Shown here one piece after another: positions 1-10,093 of a stretch of 64,000 nucleotides of DNA. This DNA comes from Glebionis coronaria (Eukaryota > Streptophyta > Magnoliopsida > Asterales > Asteraceae), in assembly GCA_025667525.1 (NCBI GenBank), contig CM046878.1, positions 404,791,275 to 404,855,274 on the forward strand. The letters are read 5' to 3'. A program made the translations under genes and the position numbers. The notes beneath the pieces are model-generated. The model saw only the letters and a program-made list of their open reading frames with translations, did not search any database and was not told where the DNA came from. Every line of letters begins with the position of its first letter. The stretch's first letter is position 1.

Positions 1-886
1 AACAGTGGTTTAGTTCTTAGCTGAACTTAAACACGTTCCAGGCCTCTACGCAATATCTAAGTGATCTTGCCAGAACACTTAGAGTGATACCTTAGTGTTC
101 ACAGTGATGAGTGGAAATCCTTCTAGTGTTAACATCAAACAGCACTTGGTAGGTAACTTGTAAGATTCAATATGAATCAAGCTCATGACAACTAGAAAGC
201 AACGATGGTGCGATTCTTTAATGAATCAAACTTGTTCCAGGAATCAGAATTGACGGCTTCAATCATGCGGATAATTTAATCCAAATGATTCACTCTTTAC
301 GTTCGCAGTCAGCTTTAGACGTTCGAATAAAGAGAACGGGTTTAGCCGCGAAATCTTGTCAAGGAGATTTTTAATTAAATCTACCTGCCACAAGTACGAT
401 ATTTTATATCGTCCAACGGTCTTCACCGACCGGAGGTAAAATGCTACCGAATTAGAATGAAATGTTCTAAAGCCATTTAGTTCGTGTCTACTTATGTTGC
501 AACATTTGAAGACGGTGGCGTTACGGAATCCGAGAAGAAGTCGTCCCCGCATGCTTATACTTTTCGCACTTAATACTTCAACAAATTCAAGAAAGCCTAA
601 AAGTTAAGTCTTCTGCTGTATCAAACTCTGAAGCTTTCAAGAATTACAAAGGTATAAGTATGTGGGACATGATGTCACGAGGAGGCGAAGATCACAAGTG
701 ATGGATGCAGAAGATCAAGGCAAGATATTAATGCTAAAGATTGATATCAAAGATCACATCAGCATGTTCACCAAAAAAGAAAAAGAAAAGAAAGACGAAG
801 ACTACGAGATCAAGACAAGCATAGTATGCTAGGTTTATTTTATTATTGTAACTAGGGTAACACCCTTGTTTGGAGTGATCTCCCTT

Positions 887-895
887 AGGGGGAGA
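887..895 (+). other. Polypurine tract of Copia-1
   Basis: The run AGGGGGAGA sits one base before the LTR start TGTTGG at 897. This is the position and composition expected for the plus-strand primer. Confidence 0.65.
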
Positions 896-896
896 T

Positions 897-1381
897 TGTT
901 GGAAATACGTTTTTACGTATTTAGGAAGATTCGGTCACTCCGACAATATATTAAGTAGTATCTCGTAGTCTAGATATCTTTATTAAACAAACAAAGCCTA
1001 TCCTAGCCTACAACATGTGTAGGCCGACCCAATATTGTAAGCCCAAGCCCATCACAAGGCTTGGGTATATAAACCCTCTCCTTTGATGGAGAGGGTGGTG
1101 ATTTCATTTCAAATAACACATAGTTCTTAAACTTTCTCTCTCTAGAAGTGTGAAATCATCTATCTTTCTCTCTCTAAAACATAAGCAAGATTTACATATC
1201 ATACAAAGTTTGTTTATTAATCTAAAGTGAAAGTTTGGTTTACTTGTTGGTTTGTCCTTTATTCAAAGTGTTAATTCCGCATAACACTTGGATTGTTCAA
1301 TACAACAAAGTTTCTCTAAGTTTTAATCTTGACTCAATCTCATTTAGTACAAAGCTAATCGATCTAAGTTTGGGATCAACA
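897..1381 (+). repeat. 3' LTR of Copia-1 (485 bp)
   Basis: The LTR starts TGTTGGAAAT and ends GATCAACA, giving matching TGTT...AACA ends. It has a TATA box at 1076-1083 followed by a pyrimidine-rich leader. TACAT (1382-1386) would be the 3' copy of a target-site duplication, but the 5' copy is outside the window. A 35-64 codon frame starting at 1235 lies inside the LTR and is not a gene. Confidence 0.6.
1076..1083 (+). promoter_or_regulatory. TATA box in Copia-1 LTR
   Basis: TATATAAA lies about 180 bp into the LTR, followed by a TC-rich stretch typical of a plant retrotransposon leader. No start site was mapped; this is an inference from position. Confidence 0.5.
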
Positions 1382-1386
1382 TACAT

Positions 1387-2580
1387 TGGTACTCGAGACT
1401 ATGCTGTTGTGAGTGACACCATTCGTTGATGTAGAATACATAATGGGTGTTTCAGTTGAGGAAATGAGTTCGGATCTTAAGTAGATATGGTGTGATTTGG
1501 ATGTGGTTAAAATTCCGAAAATTGCGATTTTTTCTCAGTCCGACAAAAAATTCTCCAGTCCGATATAACGGTAGACCGAAAAGTTTTATGATTGCCAAAT
1601 TTTAAAATCGAGCTAGAAATAGCCTAAAACTAGTATGGAAAAATTTTGAATTTACTTGACCTAAAAATTTTAAGTCTAGAAATGACTCGAACAAAAAGCA
1701 GAGTTATGAATACCTGAATTTGGAATATGTGACAATTAAAGGAATTCGGAATATGGCTTATGAAATAAATTAGGAATATTGAACTGAAGAAGAATTCAGA
1801 ATGTCTTGACACAAACCCAAACTAAAATTCGGAATGTATGTCTGAGTAGAATTAGGAATTATCTTGACCAGAATTAAAATTCGGAATAATAAGCTGACAA
1901 GAATTTGGAATCAAGAGTCTTGTGTAGTCTTTCCGAAAGTCAGAATGTGTAGTCTTCACAAAATTCGTAATTTGTTGTCTTCACGAAATTCAGAATGTGT
2001 AGTCTTCACGAAATTCGGAATGTGTGGTCTTCACGAAATTCGGAATTTGTAGTCTTCATGAAATTCGGAATGTTTAGTCTTCACGAAATTCGGAATGTGT
2101 GGTCTTCACTAAATTCGGAATGAATGCTTAACAGGAATTCCGAATCAATACTTAACAGGAATTCGAAATCACTACTTGGATATAAAATTCGGAATAATGA
2201 CTGTTAAATTCGGAATATAAACGTGAACAAAATTCAGAATAGTATACTGGAAAATAATTAGAAATAATGAACAGGATTACAAAATTCGGAATAATACTTT
2301 ACCAGGTTCTGAAGTTGATACTTACCAGATTCTGAACTTTTTTACCCAAAAACATCCAAGAACATAATATTCATGTTTTTACCCAAGAATCAATCCAAAA
2401 CTTCCCACTTTATGTGAAAATCACCAATATGAATATCACAAATTCCTTCCACAATTATGTAGGCAATTTGTATGAAGATTAGAGCTCGAAAACACAAAAC
2501 AATTTTAGACAAGATGATTTGATGATAAAATCATACGAATCAAAAACAATAACCACAAACCAAACACGAATCAACCCCAT
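1387..2580. other. Non-coding retroelement-like sequence rich in ATTCGGAA words
   Basis: No coding frame of substance occurs here. From about 1690 to 2300 the word AATTCGGAAT (or one-base variants) recurs many times, partly as a regular 25-bp array and partly at irregular spacing. The block lies between a plus-strand Copia LTR and a probable minus-strand PBS/LTR, so it is probably the internal leader of the minus-strand element. Read on the minus strand the words are ATTCCGAATT, close to the words in the LTR of element C near 54.3-54.8 kb. Confidence 0.45.
1921..2120. repeat. 25-bp minisatellite, 8 units
   Basis: Eight consecutive units of exactly 25 bp begin at 1921, 1946, 1971, 1996, 2021, 2046, 2071 and 2096. 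The shared core is GTCTTCACGAAATTCGGAA preceded by TGTGTA-like bases. Units differ by one to a few substitutions and no indels, which indicates expansion by slippage or unequal exchange followed by point mutation. Confidence 0.9.
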
Positions 2581-2594
2581 GGCGATGGATACCA
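2581..2594 (-). other. Candidate primer-binding site (minus-strand element)
   Basis: On the minus strand TGGTATC starts two bases after a CA-ending LTR edge. The first seven bases match the initiator tRNA-Met PBS; the following bases do not, so the assignment is tentative. Confidence 0.35.
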
Positions 2595-2596
2595 AA

Positions 2597-2968
2597 TGTT
2601 GTCCGTTAATATATGATGATAGATTAAGAAATAGAGATGAAAAGATATGAATTTCTAGAGAGAGAAAGTAGAGAGAGAGATGATTAACTATGTGAAATTA
2701 GATTGAAAGAAAATGAAGTCACCAACCCTCCTAACATGCTAGGAGGGTGCTTATATAGTCCACTCACATACGGGCTTTCTATTGGACTATATTCGTTTTG
2801 GGTCGGGCTTGAATAAATGCTTAGTACCTTGAAAGAGGCCTTTTAAGCTAGCCATCAAGCCCGTAATGTCACGACTATTTAACTAACTATTACAACGTTC
2901 TAATAAATGTTACAATATAAACCTATGACCGAACATTCTTGTTCGACTCAAATATTTTGTGGCTAACA
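2597..2968 (-). repeat. Probable LTR of a minus-strand Copia-like element
   Basis: Read on the minus strand this starts TGTTAGCC and ends GGACAACA, with a TATA box (2751-2758) followed by a CCTCC/GGAGG hairpin-like leader and CT-rich tract. The layout closely resembles the Copia-1 LTR, but the sequences differ. A PBS-like heptamer lies on its inner side at 2594. The other LTR is not in the window or has decayed. Confidence 0.45.
2751..2758 (-). promoter_or_regulatory. TATA box in the 2.6-3.0 kb LTR
   Basis: CTATATAA on the minus strand, in the same relative place as in the Copia-1 LTR. Confidence 0.4.
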
Positions 2969-4567
2969 AAAACAACCGTAATCTAAAAGTAAATCTATTG
3001 AAGTATTAAGCAATTTCTATGAACCTTATGGCAGATTTAACACACCATAACACATGAGTATATAAGACCTAAGTCATCTTATTCAAACTTCTTAACAAAT
3101 TAAAAAGACAAATTCACCACTAAAACTTAGACGAATAAAAATTCATAATCTACAAATATTAAACTGAACAAAAGGTAAAATCGATTACCTCGACCTCCAG
3201 CAAATAGGAGATCCCAAATCTGCTCGATAGAGCTTTTCTTTCTGCCCGTAGCTGACGAGCCACGAACTACCTCTTTTTATTTCTTCGTAATCTAATCCTT
3301 ATGCTGACCATCAGCACTACAACCCAACGCTAGTATTTCATAACGCCCAAATCCAACATGATTTTGGGAGCGTTATCCGTACTTTTGTACATGTATATTG
3401 GTTATATCTATAATACTTTTGTGCATATTTGTGCCCAATTGTGTTTGCAAGTCTTTGTGTAGCCAATTGCAGGAATGGAGTGTAAAATAACGCAAACATG
3501 GAGATTAGTACGAGTACGAAGAATACTAGTCAATTCAAGACCCGTGTACAAGTTACAAGCCTTTAAAGATCAATTTCGGGTGCAAGAACAAGTGTCTCCA
3601 AGGAGCATACAAGTCACTCAGCATGAAGTTGCCACCAGTAGAAATCAAGTCACCACCAGCAAAACTCATCCAAGTTGCCACCAGCAAGATTCAAGTTTCC
3701 ACCCACATTTTTGTAGGCATAATATGTGTCCACATTCATGCAAGCTCATGGAAGAACACACAAGATCATACAAGAAAGTTCTATACTTCTTTTGGCTCCA
3801 AGCCATGCATTCACTCCATGCCTTCAATTGTGCTTATAAATAAGACCCTTAGGGTCATGTAACAATATATCTCTTCACATAATATCATTACTCTTTCATA
3901 ACCATAAAATAACTCTCCCAACCTTGTCCAAACCTCCATTCCCGGATTTGAGCAAGGTGGTGCAAGAAAAGTCATTTTTGGAGTCCGAAAAGCAAAGTTA
4001 ACATCACGAAACTCTTAGGGATCATTACCCTAATCATTAGCATCATATTTACACTTTTTAAGGCTCTTAATTATGACTTATAAAACAATTATTTCAGAGT
4101 TTATTTCATTGTTTGTTATGAGTAGCTAAATCTCATTCTACACTTGGTAGGATGATGTTTGTGGTATGAAGTAGTGGTTATGATTAAGATTTATGTTTAT
4201 TTCAATGTCAAGCTTTCCTTTGAACCATTAGTACTTATGTTTCATGTGACAATTGTTATTAAAACTTAATTTGTTGGTAAAGATTTCATAGGTTGAAAGG
4301 GTTATTTTCTATCAACAAGTCATAGCCAGTTTGTCTATGATTGGCTATCTTTTGTATTGATCATTTCTTAAGAAGTTCTGATTATCAAGAAACATAATTA
4401 TAAGTGTTAGCAAATTTGTGAACCGACCGTGAATCAAATGTGTTGAAATTGGATTAAGTCTTGAATTGAGTGATTGAGTCAAATGCTTGTTTTCTTTAAC
4501 CAAAGTCTTGACGAGGATTGAAGCTTTTGAAAACAATAGATTGTATTATCCATATATTTATCATATT
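2969..4567. other. Unassigned sequence, possibly an old LTR
   Basis: No convincing gene. An imperfect inverted repeat (AACGCCCAAATC / GATTTTGGGAGCGTT) lies at about 3342-3376. A candidate TATA box (TTATAAATAA) lies near 3834-3844, followed by an untranslated-leader-like stretch. The 122-codon frame at 3475-3843 has no recognisable motif and probably lies upstream of that TATA box within an LTR-like region. The edges could not be defined. Confidence 0.3.
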
Positions 4568-7375
4568 TGTGACACCCCGGGTAGGGTCAAAATATGCGGA
4601 ATTATCAAAGGAGATGTCACAAGGGTGGATCGATAGCACATAGTTCATAGAGCATAAGATAAGAAGTTATTCAAAACAGATTACATGGTTGTTATACAAA
4701 TTAATAAAAATTGTCTTCAACATGACAAAAGTAGATTGTTTATATTTCCCAAATAGAACCCTTGACGAGTCCTACAATGCAGATTACAATGATACTTGAG
4801 TCCATGCACATAACACGTTCTAACTTCGTTTTCCTGAGAAAAACATGCTTAGAGGGTCAACATAAAGTTGGTGAATTTACCGGTTTAACAATAATTAGTT
4901 TGGACATACATTAATCATAGAAGTAACAATGCACAAAGCATTCTTACTAAAAAGTAGATTACATTTGCTATTACTCGAAACTGAAGCTTAACCTTCCATA
5001 GTCCTCAACAGATGAGGACGTAGTGTCTTACAAAAAGACACCCAAACCCAGTTCCAACATGGTATACATCTGTTGTCCCGACCAAGGCACAGTGAGCATG
5101 ACTCAACCAGATGGGGATGGTCAATCCCTAATAGATCTATTTATAACATTCGGGTGATTTACAACTATTTAACAGTTTCTATAATAGTCAATCATAGTCA
5201 AGTTTATACAATTCAGTTATGTCCATTTAAAATAGTTGCATGATTTCTCCCCCGTAGAGGAAAAGTTTATCAATAGTTTATATGGAGCTGTAAACTCACC
5301 TGGGAGTTGGCAATAGCTATATAACACGAATATCCAAATAATGCTCACTCCAAAAGTTATGCCAAATAAAATAGTACAGTCTTAATAGATAGTACAAAGA
5401 ACATATGTGTATGCTTATACATATTTTTCATCAGTTATTAATGCTACAGTATTTATCTAAATAATTGTAGTACAAATATTATAATATTAATTTAAACTTA
5501 TATACATAAGTTTCATAGTTAAGTAAACACAAAAATGTTCTACTTAAGATATTGGTTTACGTTCACAGTTCATGTATTATAATCATCCATTTAAACTTAC
5601 TATTAAGTTTCATATTTAAGTAAACACAAAAATGTTCTACTTAAAGTATTAGTTTACGTTTGTAGTTCATGTATTATAATCATCCATTTAAACTTACTAT
5701 TAAGTTTCATAATTAAGTAACACAAAAATGTTCTACTTAAAATATTAGTTTACGTTCGTAATACATGTATTAGTAATAACCATTTAAACTTACAATTAAG
5801 TTTTATATTTAAGTAAATATAACATGTTTCACTAATATTTGTTTACGTATTAGCATTCAATTTAGTTAACGTTCATATAATTTTTATTTCCTAAAAGTAT
5901 ATGAGTTCATGTATTAGTAATACACATCCATATTGTTTATACAATTTATTTCATAAAGTAAAAATATAAATATTTTATTTTTGAAAAACAAAATATAATA
6001 TTTTATTTAACTTTAAAGTTCTCATAAGTTATTTAACATTTATAAAATAATTTATCGATTACAAGATTAAGAATTTATACATTAATCCTTATGGTTTAGG
6101 TTTCAATTATGTTTTACTAAATTTAAAATAGAATTAGGGTTAGGGCTTGTTAAAGTTTCAGAACATGGCAAAACTAGTCCCTCCATATTTTTAAAAAAGT
6201 AAACTTTCGGATTTTACACATTTGGTATCTAGGGCTTGTTAAAGTTTCGGCTTATGGCAGATTTAGTCCTCCTAGTCATATCTAGGTTTTATAACTTTCA
6301 TAAAATGACAAAACAGCCCCTAGGGCTTCTTTAAGTTTCGGATTCTCACAAAAATGGTCCTTAGGGTTATAAAATGACAAAACAACTTTTAGAAACTTCT
6401 CGAAATGGTCCCTAGGGTTTAATATGCCACGGATGGTATTTATTAAACCCTAGACCTTTGGATAATTACATTTTCAGTCCTTGTGATTACTAATTTATCA
6501 AAACAAGTTTCATAAGTCACGGTTTTTGTTCTTAAGTTTCATAAATTGACATTTTAGTCCAAAAGTCTTTATAAATTATAGTTTACTATAAAAACATTTA
6601 TTAAGTTTTCCAAAACATTAAATGGGCTCATTAAATGGGTTAAAATATCTAATGGGCCATTTAGTGGGCCTAAATACATTTTAAGTTTACTAACTTGTTA
6701 AATGGGTCTTGAAAACATTTATTGGGCTTAAATACATTTTTAAGTCCATTAGTTATTTACATGGGCCTAAGCATAATCTTAAATCCATTAAGATACTAGG
6801 ATTTATTAAATGGGCTTATTGGGTTCATTAAGTCTTGGACTAATGTTGCATGGGCTTAATTTGTCCATCAATACTACTTTTCATTTCATGTAAGTATTAA
6901 TCTAGGATTTTCTTATAAGCTTATTATTAGCTTATCCATATTTACTTTTAAACCTTAATAAAAGAATAAAACTCATAGTTTATTTTATGTGATGTACCAA
7001 ATAAGATCTAGATGTGTTACAAGGTTGCATGCAAGTCATAAGCCCTAATATGAGCTTATAACTCACGGCTATAATTAATCATAGCTTATTAAGATGAGTC
7101 AAAACTTGTTTTAAGGTTGCATGTACTTATAAGTGTCCCCAAAATAAGATCTAGCTATATACAAATCAAGAAACCAAGTCATAAGTCCATACCTACATAC
7201 ATATAGCCTACGGCTATAATTTTAAATCTTGGTGTTTCCAAGATGAACCTTTTAGATAGTTTTATGTCTTGTAAATTTTTATAAAAATACAACATGATTA
7301 TCTAGGCTTCTTGCATGTTTCCGAGGTTAACACAATTCCCAGAAAACAACATATAGCTCACGGCTATATTGTTTT
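4568..7375 (-). repeat. Truncated 3' LTR of Tekay-1
   Basis: The sequence is collinear and nearly identical with 24487-27289 over about 2.8 kb, with scattered substitutions and small indels. It starts TGTGACACCCCGGG and stops abruptly after a TATAGC...GCTATA palindrome at 7352-7368. The next base, 7376, begins sequence shared with a second copy at 8226, not with the other LTR. No protein-coding capacity is seen. It holds three palindromic ACGGCTATA sites at 7057, 7202 and 7352. Confidence 0.8.
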
Positions 7376-7594
7376 GACGTGCCTGCAGGCACACAAAAGA
7401 AAGCCGACGGAGAGAGGGATCCTCGGGGGAGGATCACTCTTAAAGTGCAGAGGAGAGAGTGATCCTCGGGTGAGGAGAACTCTCGGATCGGAGTACAGAG
7501 GAGAGAGCCAACCTCGGGCAAGCAGGAAGCCAAGCCGCGTTCCGGCAGGAACCGACTAACTCTTCGATTTACAATCTCAGAGGGAAGCCGGGTT
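7376..7594. repeat. 219-bp direct repeat, copy 1
   Basis: Begins exactly at the left edge of the organelle insert and matches 8226-8444 with few differences. It contains GATCCTCGGG words spaced through it. Overlapping open frames on both strands look like repeat artefacts. Confidence 0.8.
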
Positions 7595-8225
7595 CGGGCA
7601 GGAAGCCACTGCCTCTTCGATCTATGATCTTCGAGCAGGGCAGGGTTCGGGCTCACCTCTTCGAGCTAGGCTCTTCGATCAAAGCCGATGATCGTAAGCT
7701 ATGTCCTCCATCACGATCTCGAATGAAACTATCCATGGAATCGTGGGGGTGTGCTGTCCCTATTGGGCTGGGCCCTTCCCCATAAGGCCCCACCGTCGGG
7801 GCATAAGCGCCCTCTTGCTACCCATATGCGAGGCGCCGTCTTAGCCTTCCCTGACCAGGATCGCTCCCACACCTATAGCGTTCGTGATCGGCCTCCTCAA
7901 CTATGTATCGATCGAAATACAGGGCGACACAGCCCCCAACCAAGGGAGTGGTTACGTCCAGTATGTCCCCCCTTATTCCTGACATGCTATGATGCCCCCC
8001 CCCCCCCCCCCCCCCGAATGATCGGTGCGGCGGTTAGGCATCCTTAGAAGAAAGAGTGGTCTTTCAGGATTGGTCGTTGTGTGTCACCACCTCCCACCTA
8101 TCCTACACATTCGATCAAGGTTGTCACTGCGAAGCTATAGTAAAGGTGAACGGGGTCTTACCGTCTAGCCGTTGGTACTCGGCCCAGCGGGAGAACATGT
8201 CGGGCTCACTTGGACTTGGGCGGTA
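7595..8225. other. Spacer between the 219-bp repeats, with a C21 run
   Basis: GC-rich sequence of organelle type without a gene I recognise. A run of 21 cytosines lies at 7995-8015. A 98-codon plus-strand frame at 7751-8047 runs through the C tract (proline run) and has no identifiable motif. Confidence 0.5.
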
Positions 8226-8444
8226 GACGTGCGTGCACGCACACAAAAGAAAGCCGACGGAGGGAGGGATCCTCGGGCGAGGATCACTCTTGGAGTGCAG
8301 AGGAGAGAGTGATCCTCGGGTGAGGAGCACCCTCGGATCGGAGTACAGAGGAGAGAGCAAACCTCGGGCAAGCAGGAAGCCAAGCCGGGTTCGGGCAGGA
8401 ACTGACTAACTCTTCGATTTACAATCTTAGAGGGAAGTCGGGTT
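8226..8444. repeat. 219-bp direct repeat, copy 2
   Basis: Second copy of 7376-7594. Its right end at 8444 abuts the rps4 fragment within an open frame, so the 205-codon minus-strand frame at 8165-8782 is a chimera of rps4 and this repeat. Confidence 0.8.
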
Positions 8445-8782
8445 ATCGGCTGCCTTGCTTGAGGAAGAGTTTCAATAAAATGGAGACGAACCGGAATAAC
8501 GTCCGATCTTGTTTCTGGATTGAGTGGAAAAGGGATATATGAAGTTCGTTCTGTTCCTCTATGCATCTCTGTGATGGGTAAATCTCCATGAAAAAGGGGC
8601 AACTTTCGTGTAGTTTGTAATTGGATGTAACTATTTAGATTTTTTTGAGAATAAATCATTCTCTTAATAGATCTCGTCTTATTCCTCAATCTTCGAAGAA
8701 TGCGGCGTTGTATTATTGTAAGTTCCCTGTTCCAAACATTTCCTTCAAGTAGACGACAAGTTTTAAATTTGAATGAAGGCAT
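8445..8782 (-). pseudogene. rps4: rps4 5' fragment (mitochondrial ribosomal protein S4)
   Basis: The minus-strand frame encodes the N-terminal part of plant mitochondrial RPS4, a small-subunit ribosomal protein that binds 16S-like rRNA. Recognisable blocks are KTCRLLEGNVWNRELTIIQR, QTTRKLPLFHGDLPITEMHR, and HFIETLPQARQPI at the 3' edge. The normal start is missing: about 18 residues are lost and a chance methionine at 8782 precedes the homology. At 8445 the frame runs into the 219-bp repeat. The middle of the gene is not in the window, and the C-terminal part lies separately at 16042-16640. This is a broken mitochondrial gene copy and is not expected to function in the nucleus. Confidence 0.85.
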
Positions 8783-8836
8783 TCCTCCCTCGCATGCATT
8801 TGCAACAGATTCTTACTAAGACCGGTAATCCCCATA
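8706..8836. repeat. 131-bp repeat containing rps4 5' sequence, copy 1
   Basis: Matches 12446-12576 almost perfectly from CGTTGTATTATTG to GGTAATCCCCATA. It spans the first codons of the rps4 fragment and its upstream flank, so the duplication happened through rps4, probably by mitochondrial repeat recombination. Confidence 0.85.
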
Positions 8837-9442
8837 GACACGGCCATTCCTCTGGGAGAGTGAGTTTGTATGTCTTTTCCTGGCTTTCTCACTAGACAAA
8901 TTATCAAGTCGATGCTCATATAACTGCATTTTGATACTCTCACTTTTCCCTTCGTAGAGCAGATCATGAATTGAAAAAGTGATAGCTTATATAACTGCAT
9001 TTTGATACCTTTTTTGAAGACGAGAAAGAGTTAGGAAAAGCACTTTTCATCTTCGTCACTTCGGGGGATGGGGGGTGCTACCCTATCTCTCGAGTAGTAA
9101 GAGTATGTGAAGCCTCCTACTACTAAACAAAATAAGTATACTACTTCGTAAGGTGCCAGCCAGTTTGAAAAACCTTTTGTATAAGGTTTGAAATGGTGAA
9201 TTGAGGTAGAGTAGACCGATGATCCTGTAGTCATTTGGCTGGGTATTGAAAGAAAAAGCTTGCATCTGCTCCCCCTATTATATAACCGGTCCTATCTCTC
9301 TCCAAACCTAACATTGTAGTTTCCCATCATAAGGCTTTCTATCTATAGATTAAGCCATTACCAAACCAAGGAGCGAATTCGTTCAGAAGTCAGTTGACTG
9401 CTTCTATAGATAAGGCGGAGCGTCCTTGGCTGACCATTTCGC
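8837..9442. other. Organelle-type sequence upstream of nad7 exon 5
   Basis: No gene recognised. A 20-bp string (TATAACTGCATTTTGATAC) occurs twice, near 8919 and 8990. The last bases before 9443 should be the 3' end of nad7 intron 4, but I did not delimit the intron or its domain V. Confidence 0.4.
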
Positions 9443-9664
9443 GTACCAGCTCCTTCTACCTATACCGCAGTTGAAGCACCTAAAAGAGAATTTGGTGTCT
9501 TTCTGGTCAGTAATGGAAGCAATCGTCCCTACCGTCGTAAAATAAGAGCACCTGGCTCTGCCCATTCACAAGGACTCGATTTTATGTCCAAACATCACAT
9601 GCCAGCAGATGTGGTGACCATCATAGGTACTCAAGATATTATGTCTGGAGAGGTGGATAGATAG
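9443..9664 (+). pseudogene. nad7: nad7 exon 5 (complex I subunit 7, mitochondrial)
   Basis: A 74-codon frame matches the C-terminus of plant mitochondrial NAD7, the 49-kDa-type subunit of the complex I quinone module. Blocks include [54 protein letters not shown] and the terminal GEVDR-stop. The codons giving [10 protein letters not shown] are the unedited form of the usual APGFAHLQGL, as expected for genomic mitochondrial DNA. A few residues differ from the conserved protein (KR for KG in EAPKxEF; MS near the end), consistent with drift after transfer. The exon appears complete, but earlier exons are absent. The exact exon start is inferred from the frame and is uncertain by several bases. 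Confidence 0.9.
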
Positions 9665-9834
9665 GACTAAGGGAAGAATCTTGTTTGGTTCGGTAATGGA
9701 ATCAATAGCTTGCCCGAACAGGACCCTAGCTTTATTGCGAGCCAAAAATATTGATCAATTTCCAGGATCGTTGTGGCATGAACTCATTTCTGCCTTTCCT
9801 CACCCCCGCCCTACCTTGTAACGGAGACTAATGG

Positions 9835-9892
9835 GTTGAAGGCGGCGAGGCATGGTCAGAGTGTAGGTTCGAATCCTGCCACCTTTCTTGTG
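9835..9892 (+). pseudogene. tRNA 3'-half-like fragment
   Basis: The string GTAGGTTCGAATCCTGC has the form of a T-arm and loop and is followed by an acceptor-like CACCT. The 5' half and anticodon arm are not convincing. It is closest in feel to a proline tRNA, but identity is unproven. Confidence 0.3.
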
Positions 9893-9943
9893 GATCATCC
9901 TGAAACCACAGGATGATGGGAATAACAAAGTAGAAATTTTGAA

Positions 9944-10093
9944 ATGAGCACGTCAATATATGAATTGTTTCATTATTCGTTATTTCCGGGTCTTTTCGTT
10001 GCATTCACTTACAACAAGAAAGAACCACCAGTGTTTGCTTTAGATCCGCTAGAACATGTAGATCTATTAGACTACAAAGAAAGAAATTGGTAG
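9944..10093 (+). pseudogene. ccmFN: ccmFN start fragment (cytochrome c maturation)
   Basis: A 49-codon frame begins MSTSIYELFHYSLFPGLFV and continues AFTYNKKEPP, which is the start of plant mitochondrial CcmFN, part of the membrane haem lyase for c-type cytochromes. After the PPVF residues the homology ends and unrelated codons run to a TAG at 10091-10093. Only about 30 of the several hundred codons are present, so this is a truncated copy. It lies about 280 bp downstream of nad7 exon 5 on the same strand; whether that linkage is original is unknown. Confidence 0.8.

Larger units (their letters stand above)
1..1381 (+). mobile_element. Copia-1: 3' end of a Copia-like LTR retrotransposon
   Basis: The segment ends in a purine tract followed directly by a sequence starting TGTTGG and ending CAACA, the layout of a plus-strand Copia 3' end. 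The internal part (1-886) shows no domain I can recognise. A short lysine-rich frame ends with a TAG near 834, shortly before the PPT. The rest of the element lies left of the window. The family is inferred from the PPT/LTR sequence style; no Copia protein is visible, so a non-autonomous or decayed element is possible. Confidence 0.6.

Noticed and set aside
1921..2120. 25-bp array as a CRISPR array
   Set aside because: Units are contiguous and similar over their whole length, so there are no unique spacers; the genome is eukaryotic.
3475..3862. 122-codon and 79-codon frames as host genes
   Set aside because: No motif or codon pattern; they lie in LTR-like sequence upstream of a TATA box.
7311..8360. 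Overlapping frames on both strands near 7.3-8.4 kb
   Set aside because: They arise from the 219-bp repeats and a C run, and no family motif is present.
9835..9892. Functional tRNA gene
   Set aside because: Only the 3' half resembles a tRNA; no complete cloverleaf could be drawn.
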